64,000 nt of DNA from Deltaproteobacteria bacterium (GTDB lineage: Bacteria; Myxococcota_A; Polyangia; Polyangiales; Polyangiaceae). The position numbers were made by a program, and so were the translations under genes. The notes under the pieces were generated by a model, which worked only from the letters and a program-made list of their open reading frames with translations, was not told where the DNA came from and ran no database searches. Shown here one piece after another: positions 1 to 8,805 of this stretch. The stretch is from positions 1-64,000 of the forward strand of contig QJWJ01000431.1 in NCBI GenBank assembly GCA_003235365.1, written 5' to 3'. Every line of letters starts with the position of its first letter. Within the stretch, counting starts at the first letter, position 1.

Positions 1-509
1 CCGCGACGAACCGGGATTTGCTTGCCGAGGTCGAGGCGGGTCGGTTCCGCGAGGACCTGTATTACCGGCTCAACGTCATCGCCATCACGGCGCCGCCGCT
101 GCGGACGCGGCGCGAGGACGTCCCGTTGCTCGTGGATCACTTCCTCGGGATCTATTGCACGAAGAACGCGCGGCCACGCCTCGGAGTGGCTCCGGAAGTC
201 ATGGCGAAGTTGCTCGACTACAGCTGGCCCGGCAACGTGCGCGAGCTCGAGAACGTCGTCGAGCGGGCGGCCGTGCTGTGCCGTGGTGACATCCTGCGGC
301 TCGAAGATCTCCCCGAGGCAGTGGCCAAGGCCGATGCGTCTGCTCCCGACAACCTTCACATCGCCATCGGCACGCCATTGGCGGACGTCGAACAGCGGCT
401 GATCCGCGAAACGCTTCGACACACCGCAGGGGACAAAGCACTCGCGGCGCAGCTGCTCGGGATTTCGACCCGGACCATCTACCGCAAGCTCGAGGAGTCG
501 GGTCGCTGA
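1..509 (+). CDS. sigma-54-dependent transcriptional activator, C-terminal part
   Basis: The gene runs in from before the window; an open frame is readable from base 3. The visible part begins with ATNRDL and GRFREDLYYRLNV, the conserved end of the AAA+ domain of bacterial enhancer-binding proteins. It continues through the WPGNVRELENVVERA sensor II region and ends in a Fis-type helix-turn-helix (AAQLLGISTRTIYRKL). The Walker A and GAFTGA motifs and any receiver domain lie outside the window, so whether it is an NtrC-type response regulator cannot be seen. It lies 168 bp before gspC, with a -24/-12 type promoter in the gap, so it may control the secretion operon (inference). Confidence 0.9.
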   Translation, partial: ATNRDLLAEVEAGRFREDLYYRLNVIAITAPPLRTRREDVPLLVDHFLGIYCTKNARPRLGVAPEVMAKLLDYSWPGNVRELENVVERAAVLCRGDILRLEDLPEAVAKADASAPDNLHIAIGTPLADVEQRLIRETLRHTAGDKALAAQLLGISTRTIYRKLEESGR

Positions 510-642
510 GTGCCGGCGGTGCGATTGTCAATTTGTCCAAGATCCATCACGACACCGTGGAAGCTTGTCAGCTTGACCAAACGCGTCCGGATTTGCCGGC
601 TCCAAACCGCAGAATATCCAGGCTTAATTGGTGATTGACCAT

Positions 643-658
643 TGGCACGGCTCTCGCT
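643..658 (+). promoter_or_regulatory. putative sigma-54 (-24/-12) promoter of the gsp operon
   Basis: The sequence TGGCACG-N4-TCGCT matches the RpoN consensus TGGCACG-N4-TTGCW with one mismatch. The GG (644-645) and GC (656-657) elements are 12 bases apart, as required. Transcription would begin near 669, giving a very short leader before the gspC ATG at 678. A gene for a sigma-54 activator lies immediately upstream. No enhancer sites were identified. Confidence 0.6.
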
Positions 659-677
659 TTAAAGGCCCCGGAATCGA

Positions 678-1688
678 ATGCCCTTCGATACGCTGATCAA
701 GAAGTTCTTTCCCGGCATCATCGCGTTGGCGATCGCTGCCATCGCCTACTTTCAGGCCTCGGGAGTGGTGCAGCTGGCGACGTCTTCGGCGTTGGCGGTC
801 GACCCGAGCGAGCTCGCCGGCGGGAGTGTCAAACCCACGTCGCGCGGGCTCAGCGGCGGTCCGAATCGAACGCGCAGCGCGCGCAAGCTGCTCGATCACA
901 ACGTCTTCGATCACACGACCGACCTCAACGCACGACCCGAGCCCGAGCCCGACCTCGACGGCACGCCAGCAGGCCCGGGGCGTCTCGATCTGTCCGATCC
1001 CTTGGCGGCGTCGAGCTGTGAAGGGGTGGCGGTGAACATCATCACCGAGTCCGATGATCCCACCTGGTCGATCGCGGTGCTGCAGGCACCCGGCGAAGAC
1101 CGCCCGATGCTTCGGCGCGTCGGCGACAAAGCCGGCGAGTTCGAAGTGGCGTACATCGGCTTCAATCGCGTGGAAGCGAGTCCATCCGTCTGGCTCGTCA
1201 AGGACGCCACGCTGTGCCAGGTGCTGCTGTTTGGCGAAGAAAAGACCAAGCCGCCTCCGCCGCGGCCTTCGCCCGCGGGGCCACCCACGCCCAGTCCGCC
1301 GACGCCCAAACGGGGCGCGCCCACGGTGCCCAAAGAGATCGCCGAGAAGATCGAGAAGGTCAGCAACACCGAGTTCAACGTCGACCGTGCCGTCGTCGAC
1401 AACATTCTGGAGAACCAGGCGGAGTTGATGCGCTCGGCGCGGATCGTCCCGGAGAAAGGGGCTGATGGAAAGACCGTCGGGATCCGCCTCTTCGGCATCC
1501 GGCCCGACACGCTGCTGGGGACGTTGGGTCTGCAGAACGGAGACCGCATCGAGACCATCAACGGCTTCAACATGGCCAGCCCCGAAGATGCCCTCAACGC
1601 GTACGCGCGGTTGCGCACCGCCAACAAACTGGCCGTCAAGCTTACTCGCCGTGGCCAACCCACGACTCTCGATTTGAACATCAAGTGA
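678..1688 (+). CDS. gspC: type II secretion system protein GspC
   Basis: Inner-membrane clamp protein that links the type II secretion platform to the outer-membrane secretin. The 336-aa protein has one N-terminal membrane segment (about residues 8-30). A periplasmic homology region follows, then a proline-rich linker near 190-215, and a PDZ-like domain in the last 90 residues (LGTLGLQNGDRIETINGFNM). It is the first gene of the operon and its stop overlaps the gspD start. The ATG at 678 lies just after the predicted sigma-54 start point, with no strong Shine-Dalgarno sequence. Confidence 0.9.
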   Translation: MPFDTLIKKFFPGIIALAIAAIAYFQASGVVQLATSSALAVDPSELAGGSVKPTSRGLSGGPNRTRSARKLLDHNVFDHTTDLNARPEPEPDLDGTPAGPGRLDLSDPLAASSCEGVAVNIITESDDPTWSIAVLQAPGEDRPMLRRVGDKAGEFEVAYIGFNRVEASPSVWLVKDATLCQVLLFGEEKTKPPPPRPSPAGPPTPSPPTPKRGAPTVPKEIAEKIEKVSNTEFNVDRAVVDNILENQAELMRSARIVPEKGADGKTVGIRLFGIRPDTLLGTLGLQNGDRIETINGFNMASPEDALNAYARLRTANKLAVKLTRRGQPTTLDLNIK

Positions 1689-4207
1689 TAAAGATGCCTT
1701 CCTCCTTCACTTCCCTCTCACGCCCCAGAGCATTGCGTTCATCCGCTCTGGCTTGCGTGATCGCCTTGGGGGGCGCGTTGCTCGTCAGCTCCGCTTCCGC
1801 TCAGCCACGCACGCCCGCAAAAACACCCGCAGCCAAAGCGCCGGCCAAGCCCGCCGCAGCCAAACGGGCGAACGAGCCTTCAGACTCGTTGCCTGGCGAA
1901 GCAGAGCCGCTGCCAAGCACCATGGAGACGATCGCTCAGGCGGTCGATACGCCCTACAAGCCGCGACCAGGCAATCACCTCGTCAAGTTCAATCTCGAGG
2001 ACGCCGATCTGGCAGAGCTCGTCAATCACATCAGCGGCTTGACCGGGCGGCGATTCATCTACGGCGCGAAGGTGCGCGACATCAAAGTCACCGTGGTGTC
2101 TCCGACGCCGGTGACGTTGAACGAGGCCTACGAGGCGTTCTTGTCGATCCTGTCGGCGAACGGGATGACCGTGGTTCCCCACGGTCGATTCTTGAAGATC
2201 GTCGACAGCGGCGGGATCTCGACCAAGGCGCCACCGATCCTCTCGCGAGGAACGCCCGTTGCCGAATCCGACGGGATGGTGACGCGCTTGTACCGGCTCA
2301 AGTACGCGTCGGCGGCCGAGGTGAACAAGGTTCTCGGCAAGTTCAAGAGCAAGGAAGGTGACATCACCCTCTACGAAGAGGGCCAGCTCGTGATCATGAC
2401 GGATTCGGGGACGAACATCCGCCGCATGATCCGACTGATCGAAGAAATCGACGTCGGCGGGGCCTCGAGCAAGATGTGGATCGAACCCGTTCACTACGGT
2501 TCGGCGGACGAGCTCGCCAAGAAGCTCAACGAGATCTACGAGCTCAAAGGCAAGGATCAAGGCGGCGGCATCGAGAAGGTGGTGCCCGAGGAACAGACCA
2601 ACAGCCTGATCATCGTCGGGACCGAGGAGAGCTACTTGCGCGTGCTCGAGCTCCTCAAGCGGATTGACGTGCCCCCTGCCGCCGAAGGTGACATCCACGT
2701 CTTGCCGTTGCAGCACGCGGATGCAGCGGAACTGGCCAAGACGCTGACGTCGATGATGAGCGGCAAGTCGGCAAACAAGAAAGGGAAGGCCACCAGTGGC
2801 ACCCAAGCCGTGGCCGACGTGTTCGAGGGCGAGCTGGCGATCACCGCGGACAAGCCGACCAATTCCCTGGTCATCTCGTCATCAGCGCACGATTTTGCGC
2901 AGTTGCGGCTCGTGATCGAGAAGCTGGATCAGAAGCGGCGGCAAGTGTTTCTCGAAGCCGTGATCATGGACGTGTCCGTAGACCGCTCCAATCAGCTCGG
3001 GCTTGCCTATCACGCTGGCGTGCAGGACTTGGTCGGCGACGATTCGGTCGTGGTCGGCGGTTTCAACCCCATCGATTCCATCGCGCCGAGCGCCACGCAG
3101 CTGCAGGCGTTGGCGTTGGGCGTTCGTGGACAGGACTTGCCCGGCACCCAAAATATTCCGGGCTTGCCGGCGGGTATCAGCATTCCCGCTTTCGGTGTGT
3201 TTCTCAATGCGCTCGCCGAAAGCGGCGACTCGAACGTGCTCTCCACTCCCCACATCATCGCGACGGACAATACCGAAGCGGAGATCTCCGTCGGCGAGAA
3301 CGTGCCGCTGCAGACCAACATCGGCGGCGGCGGGCTCGGTAACCTGGCGGGCTTGGCCCAAAACGCGGGTGCTGGGGGAGCGAACACCGGCAATCTCGCC
3401 GGTTTGCTCGGCGGTTTGGGTGGTGGCTTCAACGCTCAGCGCACGGATGTCGGCACCAAGATCAAGATCACGCCGCACATCAACGACGAAGACCAGGTGC
3501 GACTCGAGATCCAAGAGGAGATCAGCGAGACGGGACCACCGGTAGGGTCGTTGGGTGTCGTCTCGATCACCAAGCGTCTCGCGAACACGACGGTGGTCGT
3601 CGACGATCAGCAAACCGTCGTGATCGGTGGTCTGATGCGCGACACGATGGAGCAAGGTCGGCAGAAGGTGCCAATTCTCGGTGACCTGCCCGTGCTCGGT
3701 TTCTTGTTCCGCAAGTCGAAGGAGCGAATGCGCAAGACCAACTTGCTGCTGATCCTCACGCCGCACGTGATTCGCGACCAGGCTGACTTGCGACGGGTGT
3801 TCGAGCGGAAGATGCAAGAGCGGCAGCAGTTTTTGGATCGGTACTTCGTTTTCAATGGCGACTGGACACCGCCCCGCGACTACTCACGCGCCAGCGGTCT
3901 GGTGGAGCGGATCCGTCAATCGTTCTTCGAGATCGAAGAACGCGAGCGCCTCGAGGAAGAAAGTCGCCCTCGCGAAGAGCGTACACACGAGCCGACTGAA
4001 GCGCTGGACCTCGCCGCGGACGTGAAGGGAGCCACGAAGGCGCCCGCGCCCGCCAACAAACCCGCCCCAAAGAAGCCCAAGACACCGACGCGCCCCCCCA
4101 AGAAGGGCGAAGCTGAGCCGCTGCGCGTCGAACCGATGTTGCGCACGGTCGAGCTGGGTGTCGAAGAACCCACGCAAGACGAAGTGCTCGTCGACCGAGT
4201 GGAGTGA
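1685..4207 (+). CDS. gspD: type II secretion system secretin GspD
   Basis: Outer-membrane secretin that forms the exit channel. The product is 840 aa with a signal peptide ending near ASAQ (about residue 40). An N0 domain follows (about 95-175), then three N1-N3/KH-like repeats (about 190-400), and the secretin core (about 415-690). The core contains VPLQTNI and the late secretin motif ending in GLMRDTMEQGRQKVPILGD. A charged Lys/Pro-rich tail of about 130 residues follows. The frame opens with GTG at 1685 overlapping the gspC stop; ATG at 1694 is an equally good start. Family length and order are typical. Confidence 0.95.
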   Translation: MIKMPSSFTSLSRPRALRSSALACVIALGGALLVSSASAQPRTPAKTPAAKAPAKPAAAKRANEPSDSLPGEAEPLPSTMETIAQAVDTPYKPRPGNHLVKFNLEDADLAELVNHISGLTGRRFIYGAKVRDIKVTVVSPTPVTLNEAYEAFLSILSANGMTVVPHGRFLKIVDSGGISTKAPPILSRGTPVAESDGMVTRLYRLKYASAAEVNKVLGKFKSKEGDITLYEEGQLVIMTDSGTNIRRMIRLIEEIDVGGASSKMWIEPVHYGSADELAKKLNEIYELKGKDQGGGIEKVVPEEQTNSLIIVGTEESYLRVLELLKRIDVPPAAEGDIHVLPLQHADAAELAKTLTSMMSGKSANKKGKATSGTQAVADVFEGELAITADKPTNSLVISSSAHDFAQLRLVIEKLDQKRRQVFLEAVIMDVSVDRSNQLGLAYHAGVQDLVGDDSVVVGGFNPIDSIAPSATQLQALALGVRGQDLPGTQNIPGLPAGISIPAFGVFLNALAESGDSNVLSTPHIIATDNTEAEISVGENVPLQTNIGGGGLGNLAGLAQNAGAGGANTGNLAGLLGGLGGGFNAQRTDVGTKIKITPHINDEDQVRLEIQEEISETGPPVGSLGVVSITKRLANTTVVVDDQQTVVIGGLMRDTMEQGRQKVPILGDLPVLGFLFRKSKERMRKTNLLLILTPHVIRDQADLRRVFERKMQERQQFLDRYFVFNGDWTPPRDYSRASGLVERIRQSFFEIEERERLEEESRPREERTHEPTEALDLAADVKGATKAPAPANKPAPKKPKTPTRPPKKGEAEPLRVEPMLRTVELGVEEPTQDEVLVDRVE

Positions 4208-5985
4208 TTGCTGTGGAGCAACGGGCACTCGGCGCGCTATTGGTCAGGCAAGGCATCCTCGAGGAGGGAGTCCTCGATGCCCTGTTCGAGCAACAGCGTG
4301 AGAAGGGAACGTCCTTGGTCGACTTGGTCGTCCAGGGCAAACTGGCAACGCTCAAAGCGGTCTCCAAGGGTATTGCCGAAGAGTGCGGCCTTCCCTTCGT
4401 CGAGTCCGTCGACGCGGAGAGTGTGCCGATTGCGGTGGGGACGCGTCTACCCATCGGGTACGCCCGTGCCCACAAGTTGTTGGTCACCGGTGAGGACGAA
4501 CGAGCCGTCGACGTCGTGACCGGCGACCCGCTGGATACTCAAGGCATCGACGACGTCCGGGCCAGCTTCGGCAAGCGGGTGCGCGTCAAGGCGGCACCCC
4601 CCGACGTCGTCGAGCACGCGATCAACCGCGTGTACGAACGGCAAGAGACCGACTCCGAGCTCGAGTCGACGGATGAGGACGTCGCAGAGGCGCAGGTCGA
4701 CATCCTCGATTCGGACGACGAGGCTCCGATCATTCGTTGGGTGAACAATCTGTTCTTCCAGGCCGTCAAAGAGCGCGCCAGCGACATTCACATCGAGCCG
4801 GAAGAGAAAGAGATCCTCGTCCGGTACCGCGTGGATGGGCAGCTGTACGTCGCCAAGAAAGCCAGTCGGCAGTTCATGGGTTCGGTGATCGCCCGCGTGA
4901 AGATCATGGCGGGCCTGAACATCGCCGAAAAGCGCCTGCCCCAGGACGGTCGCATTTCGCTGAAGATCGCCGGCCGCAGCATCGACGTTCGCGTGTCGAC
5001 GGTCCCGACCAGTCGTGACTACGAGCGCATCGTGATGCGCTTGCTGCACAAGACGAACGTCCTGCTCGAGTTGACGGAGCTCGGTTTCTCGACGCGCGAC
5101 TACGGGTTGATGGATCGGCTGATTCATCGACCCAACGGCATCGTGTTGGTTACTGGTCCTACGGGTAGCGGTAAGACGACGACGCTGTACGGCTGCATCA
5201 ACCGCATCAATCGCCCCAAGATCAACATCCTCACCGCCGAAGACCCGGTCGAGTACGAGATCGCCGGGATCCACCAGGTGCCGGTGCAGGCCAAGATCGG
5301 CCTGACCTTTGCCAGCGCTTTGCGCGCTTTCTTGCGTCAAGATCCCGACGTGATCATGGTCGGCGAGATCCGCGACAAGGAGACGGCGGAGATCGCGATG
5401 CATGCGTCGATGACGGGTCACTTGGTGCTCAGCACGATCCACACCAACGACGCGGCCAGTGCCTACACGCGCTTGATTCAGATGGACATCGAACCGTTCC
5501 GGGTGCGGTCGACGATCATCGGGGTTCTGGCGCAGCGCCTCGTGCGCGTGTTGTGCAAGCATTGCAAGGAACCCTACGAAGCATCGCTGTTCGACCTCGA
5601 ACAGCTGGGTATCGACCCCGCACGCTCGAGGCAGCGCGCCCAGCACCAATACTCGAGCGCCTACACCGTCCCCGGCGTCACCCACGAACCCCTTGGCTGG
5701 TTCGACGAGCAGCGCATGCCGACCATCTACAGGGCAAAGGGTTGCGATGCGTGTGAACACAAGGGCTTCACGGGCCGGCTTGGCATCTACGAACTGTTGT
5801 GCGCTGACGACGCGGTAGGCGATTTGGTGTTGAGCAGCGCCGATGCGCAGTCGATCAAACGAGCCGCTCGCCAAGGCGGTATGCACACGCTGCGCGACGA
5901 TGGGGCGCGCAAGGTGCTGCTGGGCGTGACGACCGTCGAAGAAGTCGTTGCTGCAACTCAAGAAGACGCGATCGTGGAGTCCTGA
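4204..5985 (+). CDS. gspE: type II secretion system ATPase GspE
   Basis: Cytoplasmic hexameric ATPase that powers pseudopilus assembly. The 593-aa protein has an N-terminal MshEN-type domain (about 5-150). The ATPase core follows, with Walker A GPTGSGKTTT at 318-327 and Walker B region DPDVIMVGEIRD at 380-391. A tetracysteine zinc element is present (CKHC near 451, CDAC near 514), as in canonical GspE. The GTG at 4204 overlaps the gspD stop by 4 bp; a second GTG at 4213 could also serve. Downstream gspF begins after a 2-bp gap. Confidence 0.96.
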   Translation: MIAVEQRALGALLVRQGILEEGVLDALFEQQREKGTSLVDLVVQGKLATLKAVSKGIAEECGLPFVESVDAESVPIAVGTRLPIGYARAHKLLVTGEDERAVDVVTGDPLDTQGIDDVRASFGKRVRVKAAPPDVVEHAINRVYERQETDSELESTDEDVAEAQVDILDSDDEAPIIRWVNNLFFQAVKERASDIHIEPEEKEILVRYRVDGQLYVAKKASRQFMGSVIARVKIMAGLNIAEKRLPQDGRISLKIAGRSIDVRVSTVPTSRDYERIVMRLLHKTNVLLELTELGFSTRDYGLMDRLIHRPNGIVLVTGPTGSGKTTTLYGCINRINRPKINILTAEDPVEYEIAGIHQVPVQAKIGLTFASALRAFLRQDPDVIMVGEIRDKETAEIAMHASMTGHLVLSTIHTNDAASAYTRLIQMDIEPFRVRSTIIGVLAQRLVRVLCKHCKEPYEASLFDLEQLGIDPARSRQRAQHQYSSAYTVPGVTHEPLGWFDEQRMPTIYRAKGCDACEHKGFTGRLGIYELLCADDAVGDLVLSSADAQSIKRAARQGGMHTLRDDGARKVLLGVTTVEEVVAATQEDAIVES

Positions 5986-5987
5986 TC

Positions 5988-7214
5988 ATGGCGATATTTG
6001 CGTTTCGCGGTCTGGAGACTCAATCGGGCAAGTCGGTCAAAGGTTATCGGGATGCCGACAACCCGAAGGCGCTCCGGGCGGTGCTGCGCAAAGAAGGTAT
6101 CATTCTGACCAGCGCGACCCGCGACAGCAAGAAGGAGAAGAGCACCGGCAATGAGGTCGACCTCTTCGCCTACTTCAAGCGGCCTACGTCTGGCGACGTC
6201 GCGGTGATGACCCGACAGCTGGCGACGTTGGTCCGCGCGGGCATTCCTTTGGTCGAGTCGATCTCGGCCTTGGTCGACCAGACGGAGAAGGAGTCGATGG
6301 CCAAGGTGCTGACTTCGGTCCGCGAGGATCTGAAGGAAGGTACCGCATTCGCCAAGACGCTGGAGAAGCATAGCAAAGTGTTTCCTCCGCTGTACATCAA
6401 CATGGTTGCAGCCGGTGAGGCATCGGGCACCCTGGAAGCGGTGCTGGAGCGCTTGGCGGACTTCATGGAAGACCAGGCGCGCCTCAAGGGCAAGATCACA
6501 TCGGCCATGGCCTACCCGGTGCTCATGACGATCATCGCCGCTGCGCTCGTCGGTGTGCTGATGGTCGCAGTCGTGCCCAAAGTGACTGGCATTTTCGAGA
6601 ACCTGGGTCAAGAACTGCCCTGGTACACGGTCCTGTTGATCACCGTGTCCGACTTTCTCGCGGACTTCTGGTGGCTGGTGCTGCTGCTCATCGGTGGTGC
6701 GTTCTACGGGTTTAGGCGCTGGGTGAACACCGAAGAGGGGCGGATGCGTTGGGACACGTTCTTGCTGCGCGTTCCGGTGTTCGGTCGCTTGAACCTCTTG
6801 GTGGCCGTCGCGCGATTCTCCAAGACGCTTTCGACGTTGCTGTCCAGTGGCGTCCCCTTGCTGGTGGCGATGGACATCGTCAAGAACGTGCTGGGTAATC
6901 GACTGCTCGAGGGCGTGGTCCGCGACGCGATCGGGTCGATTCGCGAAGGCGAGAGCATTGCCGAGCCACTGCGCCGCAGCGGGCAGTTCCCACCCATGGT
7001 GACCCACATGATCACGGTCGGTGAGAAGAGCGGGCAACTCGAGGAGATGCTCGAAAACGTCAGCCGTGCCTACGAGTCGGACGTCGAGACCAAGGTGGCG
7101 ACGTTGACGAGTTTGCTCGAACCACTGGTCATCGTGGTCATGGGCGGCATGGTGGGCTTCATTGCGATGGCGATCTTGATGCCTCTGGTTCAGATGAACC
7201 AGTTGGTGGAGTGA
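5988..7214 (+). CDS. gspF: type II secretion system inner-membrane platform protein GspF
   Basis: Polytopic inner-membrane protein that couples GspE to pseudopilus assembly. The 408-aa protein carries two T2SF domains, the first from TRQLATLVRAGIPLVES and the second from FSKTLSTLLSSGVPLLVAMD. Three hydrophobic segments lie near residues 172-195, 218-240 and 375-400. Length, start (ATG 2 bp after gspE) and position match the family well. Confidence 0.96.
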   Translation: MAIFAFRGLETQSGKSVKGYRDADNPKALRAVLRKEGIILTSATRDSKKEKSTGNEVDLFAYFKRPTSGDVAVMTRQLATLVRAGIPLVESISALVDQTEKESMAKVLTSVREDLKEGTAFAKTLEKHSKVFPPLYINMVAAGEASGTLEAVLERLADFMEDQARLKGKITSAMAYPVLMTIIAAALVGVLMVAVVPKVTGIFENLGQELPWYTVLLITVSDFLADFWWLVLLLIGGAFYGFRRWVNTEEGRMRWDTFLLRVPVFGRLNLLVAVARFSKTLSTLLSSGVPLLVAMDIVKNVLGNRLLEGVVRDAIGSIREGESIAEPLRRSGQFPPMVTHMITVGEKSGQLEEMLENVSRAYESDVETKVATLTSLLEPLVIVVMGGMVGFIAMAILMPLVQMNQLVE

Positions 7215-7217
7215 GGT

Positions 7218-7634
7218 ATGGCACGCATTCGACGCGGCAGCGAAAAGCGAATCTTCTTCCCGTGGGAGCGGCGGGGGAGCCTCGTGCGCCGTTTGGGGGT
7301 GCGTCGTGCGCGTCCGTTCGTGTGGGCCCTGTTTGGCGTGTTGTTGGTCGTGGCCATCGGTGTTCGAGAACGCCGGGCAGCGGGGGTTCGGCGAACCAAA
7401 GCCATCATGCACGACGTACGCAGCGCGCTCGATCGCTACCTCGCCGCCAACGACGGACAGTGTCCGCGGCGTTTTTCGCAGCTCGAAAAGTACGGGCGGG
7501 TCCGCGGTATCCCGAAGGATGCCTGGGGAAACCCGTTGCGGCTGACGTGTCCCGCACCACGCGGCGACTTGCCGTATGCCCTCAGTAGTGATGGCCCCGA
7601 TGGTCACTGGGGTGGGCTTGACAGGATTGAATGA
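7218..7634 (+). CDS. GspG-like membrane protein lacking a prepilin signal
   Basis: 138-aa protein set between gspF and gspG, ATG 3 bp after the gspF stop. It has a strongly basic N-terminus, a single hydrophobic segment (about 34-50, PFVWALFGVLLVVAIGV) and a soluble domain. That domain resembles the C-terminus of major pseudopilin GspG: a helix (IMHDVRSALDRYLAAN), then PKDAWGNPLRLTC and SSDGPDG. There is no G|xTLxE prepilin-peptidase site, so it should remain a signal-anchored membrane protein and not be processed into the pilus (inference). It may act in pseudopilin assembly or initiation. I know of no named gsp gene with this architecture. Confidence 0.8.
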   Translation: MARIRRGSEKRIFFPWERRGSLVRRLGVRRARPFVWALFGVLLVVAIGVRERRAAGVRRTKAIMHDVRSALDRYLAANDGQCPRRFSQLEKYGRVRGIPKDAWGNPLRLTCPAPRGDLPYALSSDGPDGHWGGLDRIE

Positions 7635-7649
7635 CCACAACTCGAGATT

Positions 7650-7653
7650 GGAG
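7650..7653 (+). promoter_or_regulatory. ribosome binding site fixing the gspG start
   Basis: GGAG six bases before ATG 7660, inside a purine-rich tract. It supports 7660 over the upstream in-frame start at 7576, which lies inside the preceding gene. Confidence 0.6.
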
Positions 7654-7659
7654 AGAAGG

Positions 7660-8079
7660 ATGAATACAGAAGTCTTGCGCCGAGTTACCAGGCGACAGCA
7701 AACGGCGGGTGTCACCCTCGTCGAGGTGCTCATCGTCGTGGCCATCATGGCGATGCTCGCTGGGGGCGTCGCGTTTGCGGTGCTGCCCGCGTTCAACAAG
7801 GCGAGCGTGAAGACCGCCAAGGAGAACGCGATCAAACTTCGGCAGGTCGTGAGCTTGTGGCGAACCGACACCCCGAACGAGTGCCCGAGCGTCAACCAGT
7901 TGAAGAAGGACAAGCTTCTCGACAAGGTCGGCGGGGACGATCCTTGGGGCAAGCCTTACAAGATCAAGTGTACCGACGGTGAGGTCTACGTCGAATCCGG
8001 CGGGCCCGATGGCAAGCGCGGCACCTCGGACGACATCGTCGTGCCGTCCGAAAGTGACGAAGCTGAAGACGAGGAATGA
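7660..8079 (+). CDS. gspG: major pseudopilin GspG
   Basis: Main subunit of the type II secretion pseudopilus. From the ATG at 7660 it is 139 aa, typical for GspG. The prepilin site is TAG|VTLVEVLIVVAIM with Glu at mature position 5; mature residue 1 is Val rather than the usual Phe or Met. The C-terminal domain has the family features DPWGKPYKIKC and GPDGKRGTSDDI, the latter being the calcium-binding loop region. Processing would need a prepilin peptidase (GspO/PilD), which is not encoded in this window. Confidence 0.93.
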   Translation: MNTEVLRRVTRRQQTAGVTLVEVLIVVAIMAMLAGGVAFAVLPAFNKASVKTAKENAIKLRQVVSLWRTDTPNECPSVNQLKKDKLLDKVGGDDPWGKPYKIKCTDGEVYVESGGPDGKRGTSDDIVVPSESDEAEDEE

Positions 8080-8082
8080 CCT

Positions 8083-8805
8083 TTGAGTGCTGTGGCCAGC
8101 ATCCGGCACGTCCGATCTCGGGCGTCACGTCGAGGCGTGACGCTGATCGAGATCTTGCTCGTGTTGGCGCTGGTCGCACTCATTGCGGGAGGCGTCATGA
8201 GCGGCACGGGGATGCTCGGCGGAAGCCGGCAACGTGCGGCCGCGACGCTGGTTCTGACCGCGGTGCGCCTGGCCATGACCCAGGCCAACTCGAATGGGCT
8301 GCCGGTTCGCATCGTCTTCGACATCGACGAGAGCCGCATCTGGATTGAAGAGACGCGCTCTCGGATGTTGCGCAGCAACACCGAAGATGAGGACGACTTG
8401 ACCGGGGGAGCTGCCGCGGCAACCGAAGCCGAGACCTTGGCGGCCGAGGAAGCGAAACGCATCGTCGAAGGTCCGCGTGAACCCGCACCGCAATTCTCGG
8501 CCTTGCCGCTGTTGGGCGTCGATCCCGACGACAAGGGCTTGGGGCGAGCGCTCGGCGGTGACGTGAAGTTCGTCGGGGTCCAGACCGAGCACGACCCCGA
8601 GGTTCGCAAGGAGGGGCGCGCGTACCTGTACTTCTGGCCGGGCGGTGGCACCGAGAAGGCCATCGTAAGCCTCGGGCGGCCCGATTCCGAACCGGTGAAC
8701 GTGATGGTCAGCGCGTTGACCGGGCGCGCTCAAATCGTGCGCGGAGAGGTCGAGTTCGATCGACCGGAAATCGACTCGCAACTCGGGGAGCGCGAAGTCG
8801 AATGA
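8083..8805 (+). CDS. gspH: minor pseudopilin GspH
   Basis: Prepilin-type protein with RRG|VTLIEILLVLALVALIAGG near residue 18 and Glu at mature position 5. The order G-H-I supports GspH. At 240 aa it is longer than the usual 150-190 aa; the extra length is a charged, Ala/Glu-rich stretch around residues 95-135. The start is taken as TTG at 8083, 3 bp after gspG; GTG at 8092 is an alternative. The stop overlaps the gspI ATG. Confidence 0.85.
   Translation: MSAVASIRHVRSRASRRGVTLIEILLVLALVALIAGGVMSGTGMLGGSRQRAAATLVLTAVRLAMTQANSNGLPVRIVFDIDESRIWIEETRSRMLRSNTEDEDDLTGGAAAATEAETLAAEEAKRIVEGPREPAPQFSALPLLGVDPDDKGLGRALGGDVKFVGVQTEHDPEVRKEGRAYLYFWPGGGTEKAIVSLGRPDSEPVNVMVSALTGRAQIVRGEVEFDRPEIDSQLGEREVE

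Noticed and set aside
5958-7952. Open frame of 664 codons on the minus strand across gspF and gspG
   Set aside because: Antisense to well-supported genes; composition (many His, Arg, Gln) is typical of shadow frames in high-GC DNA and no domain is visible.
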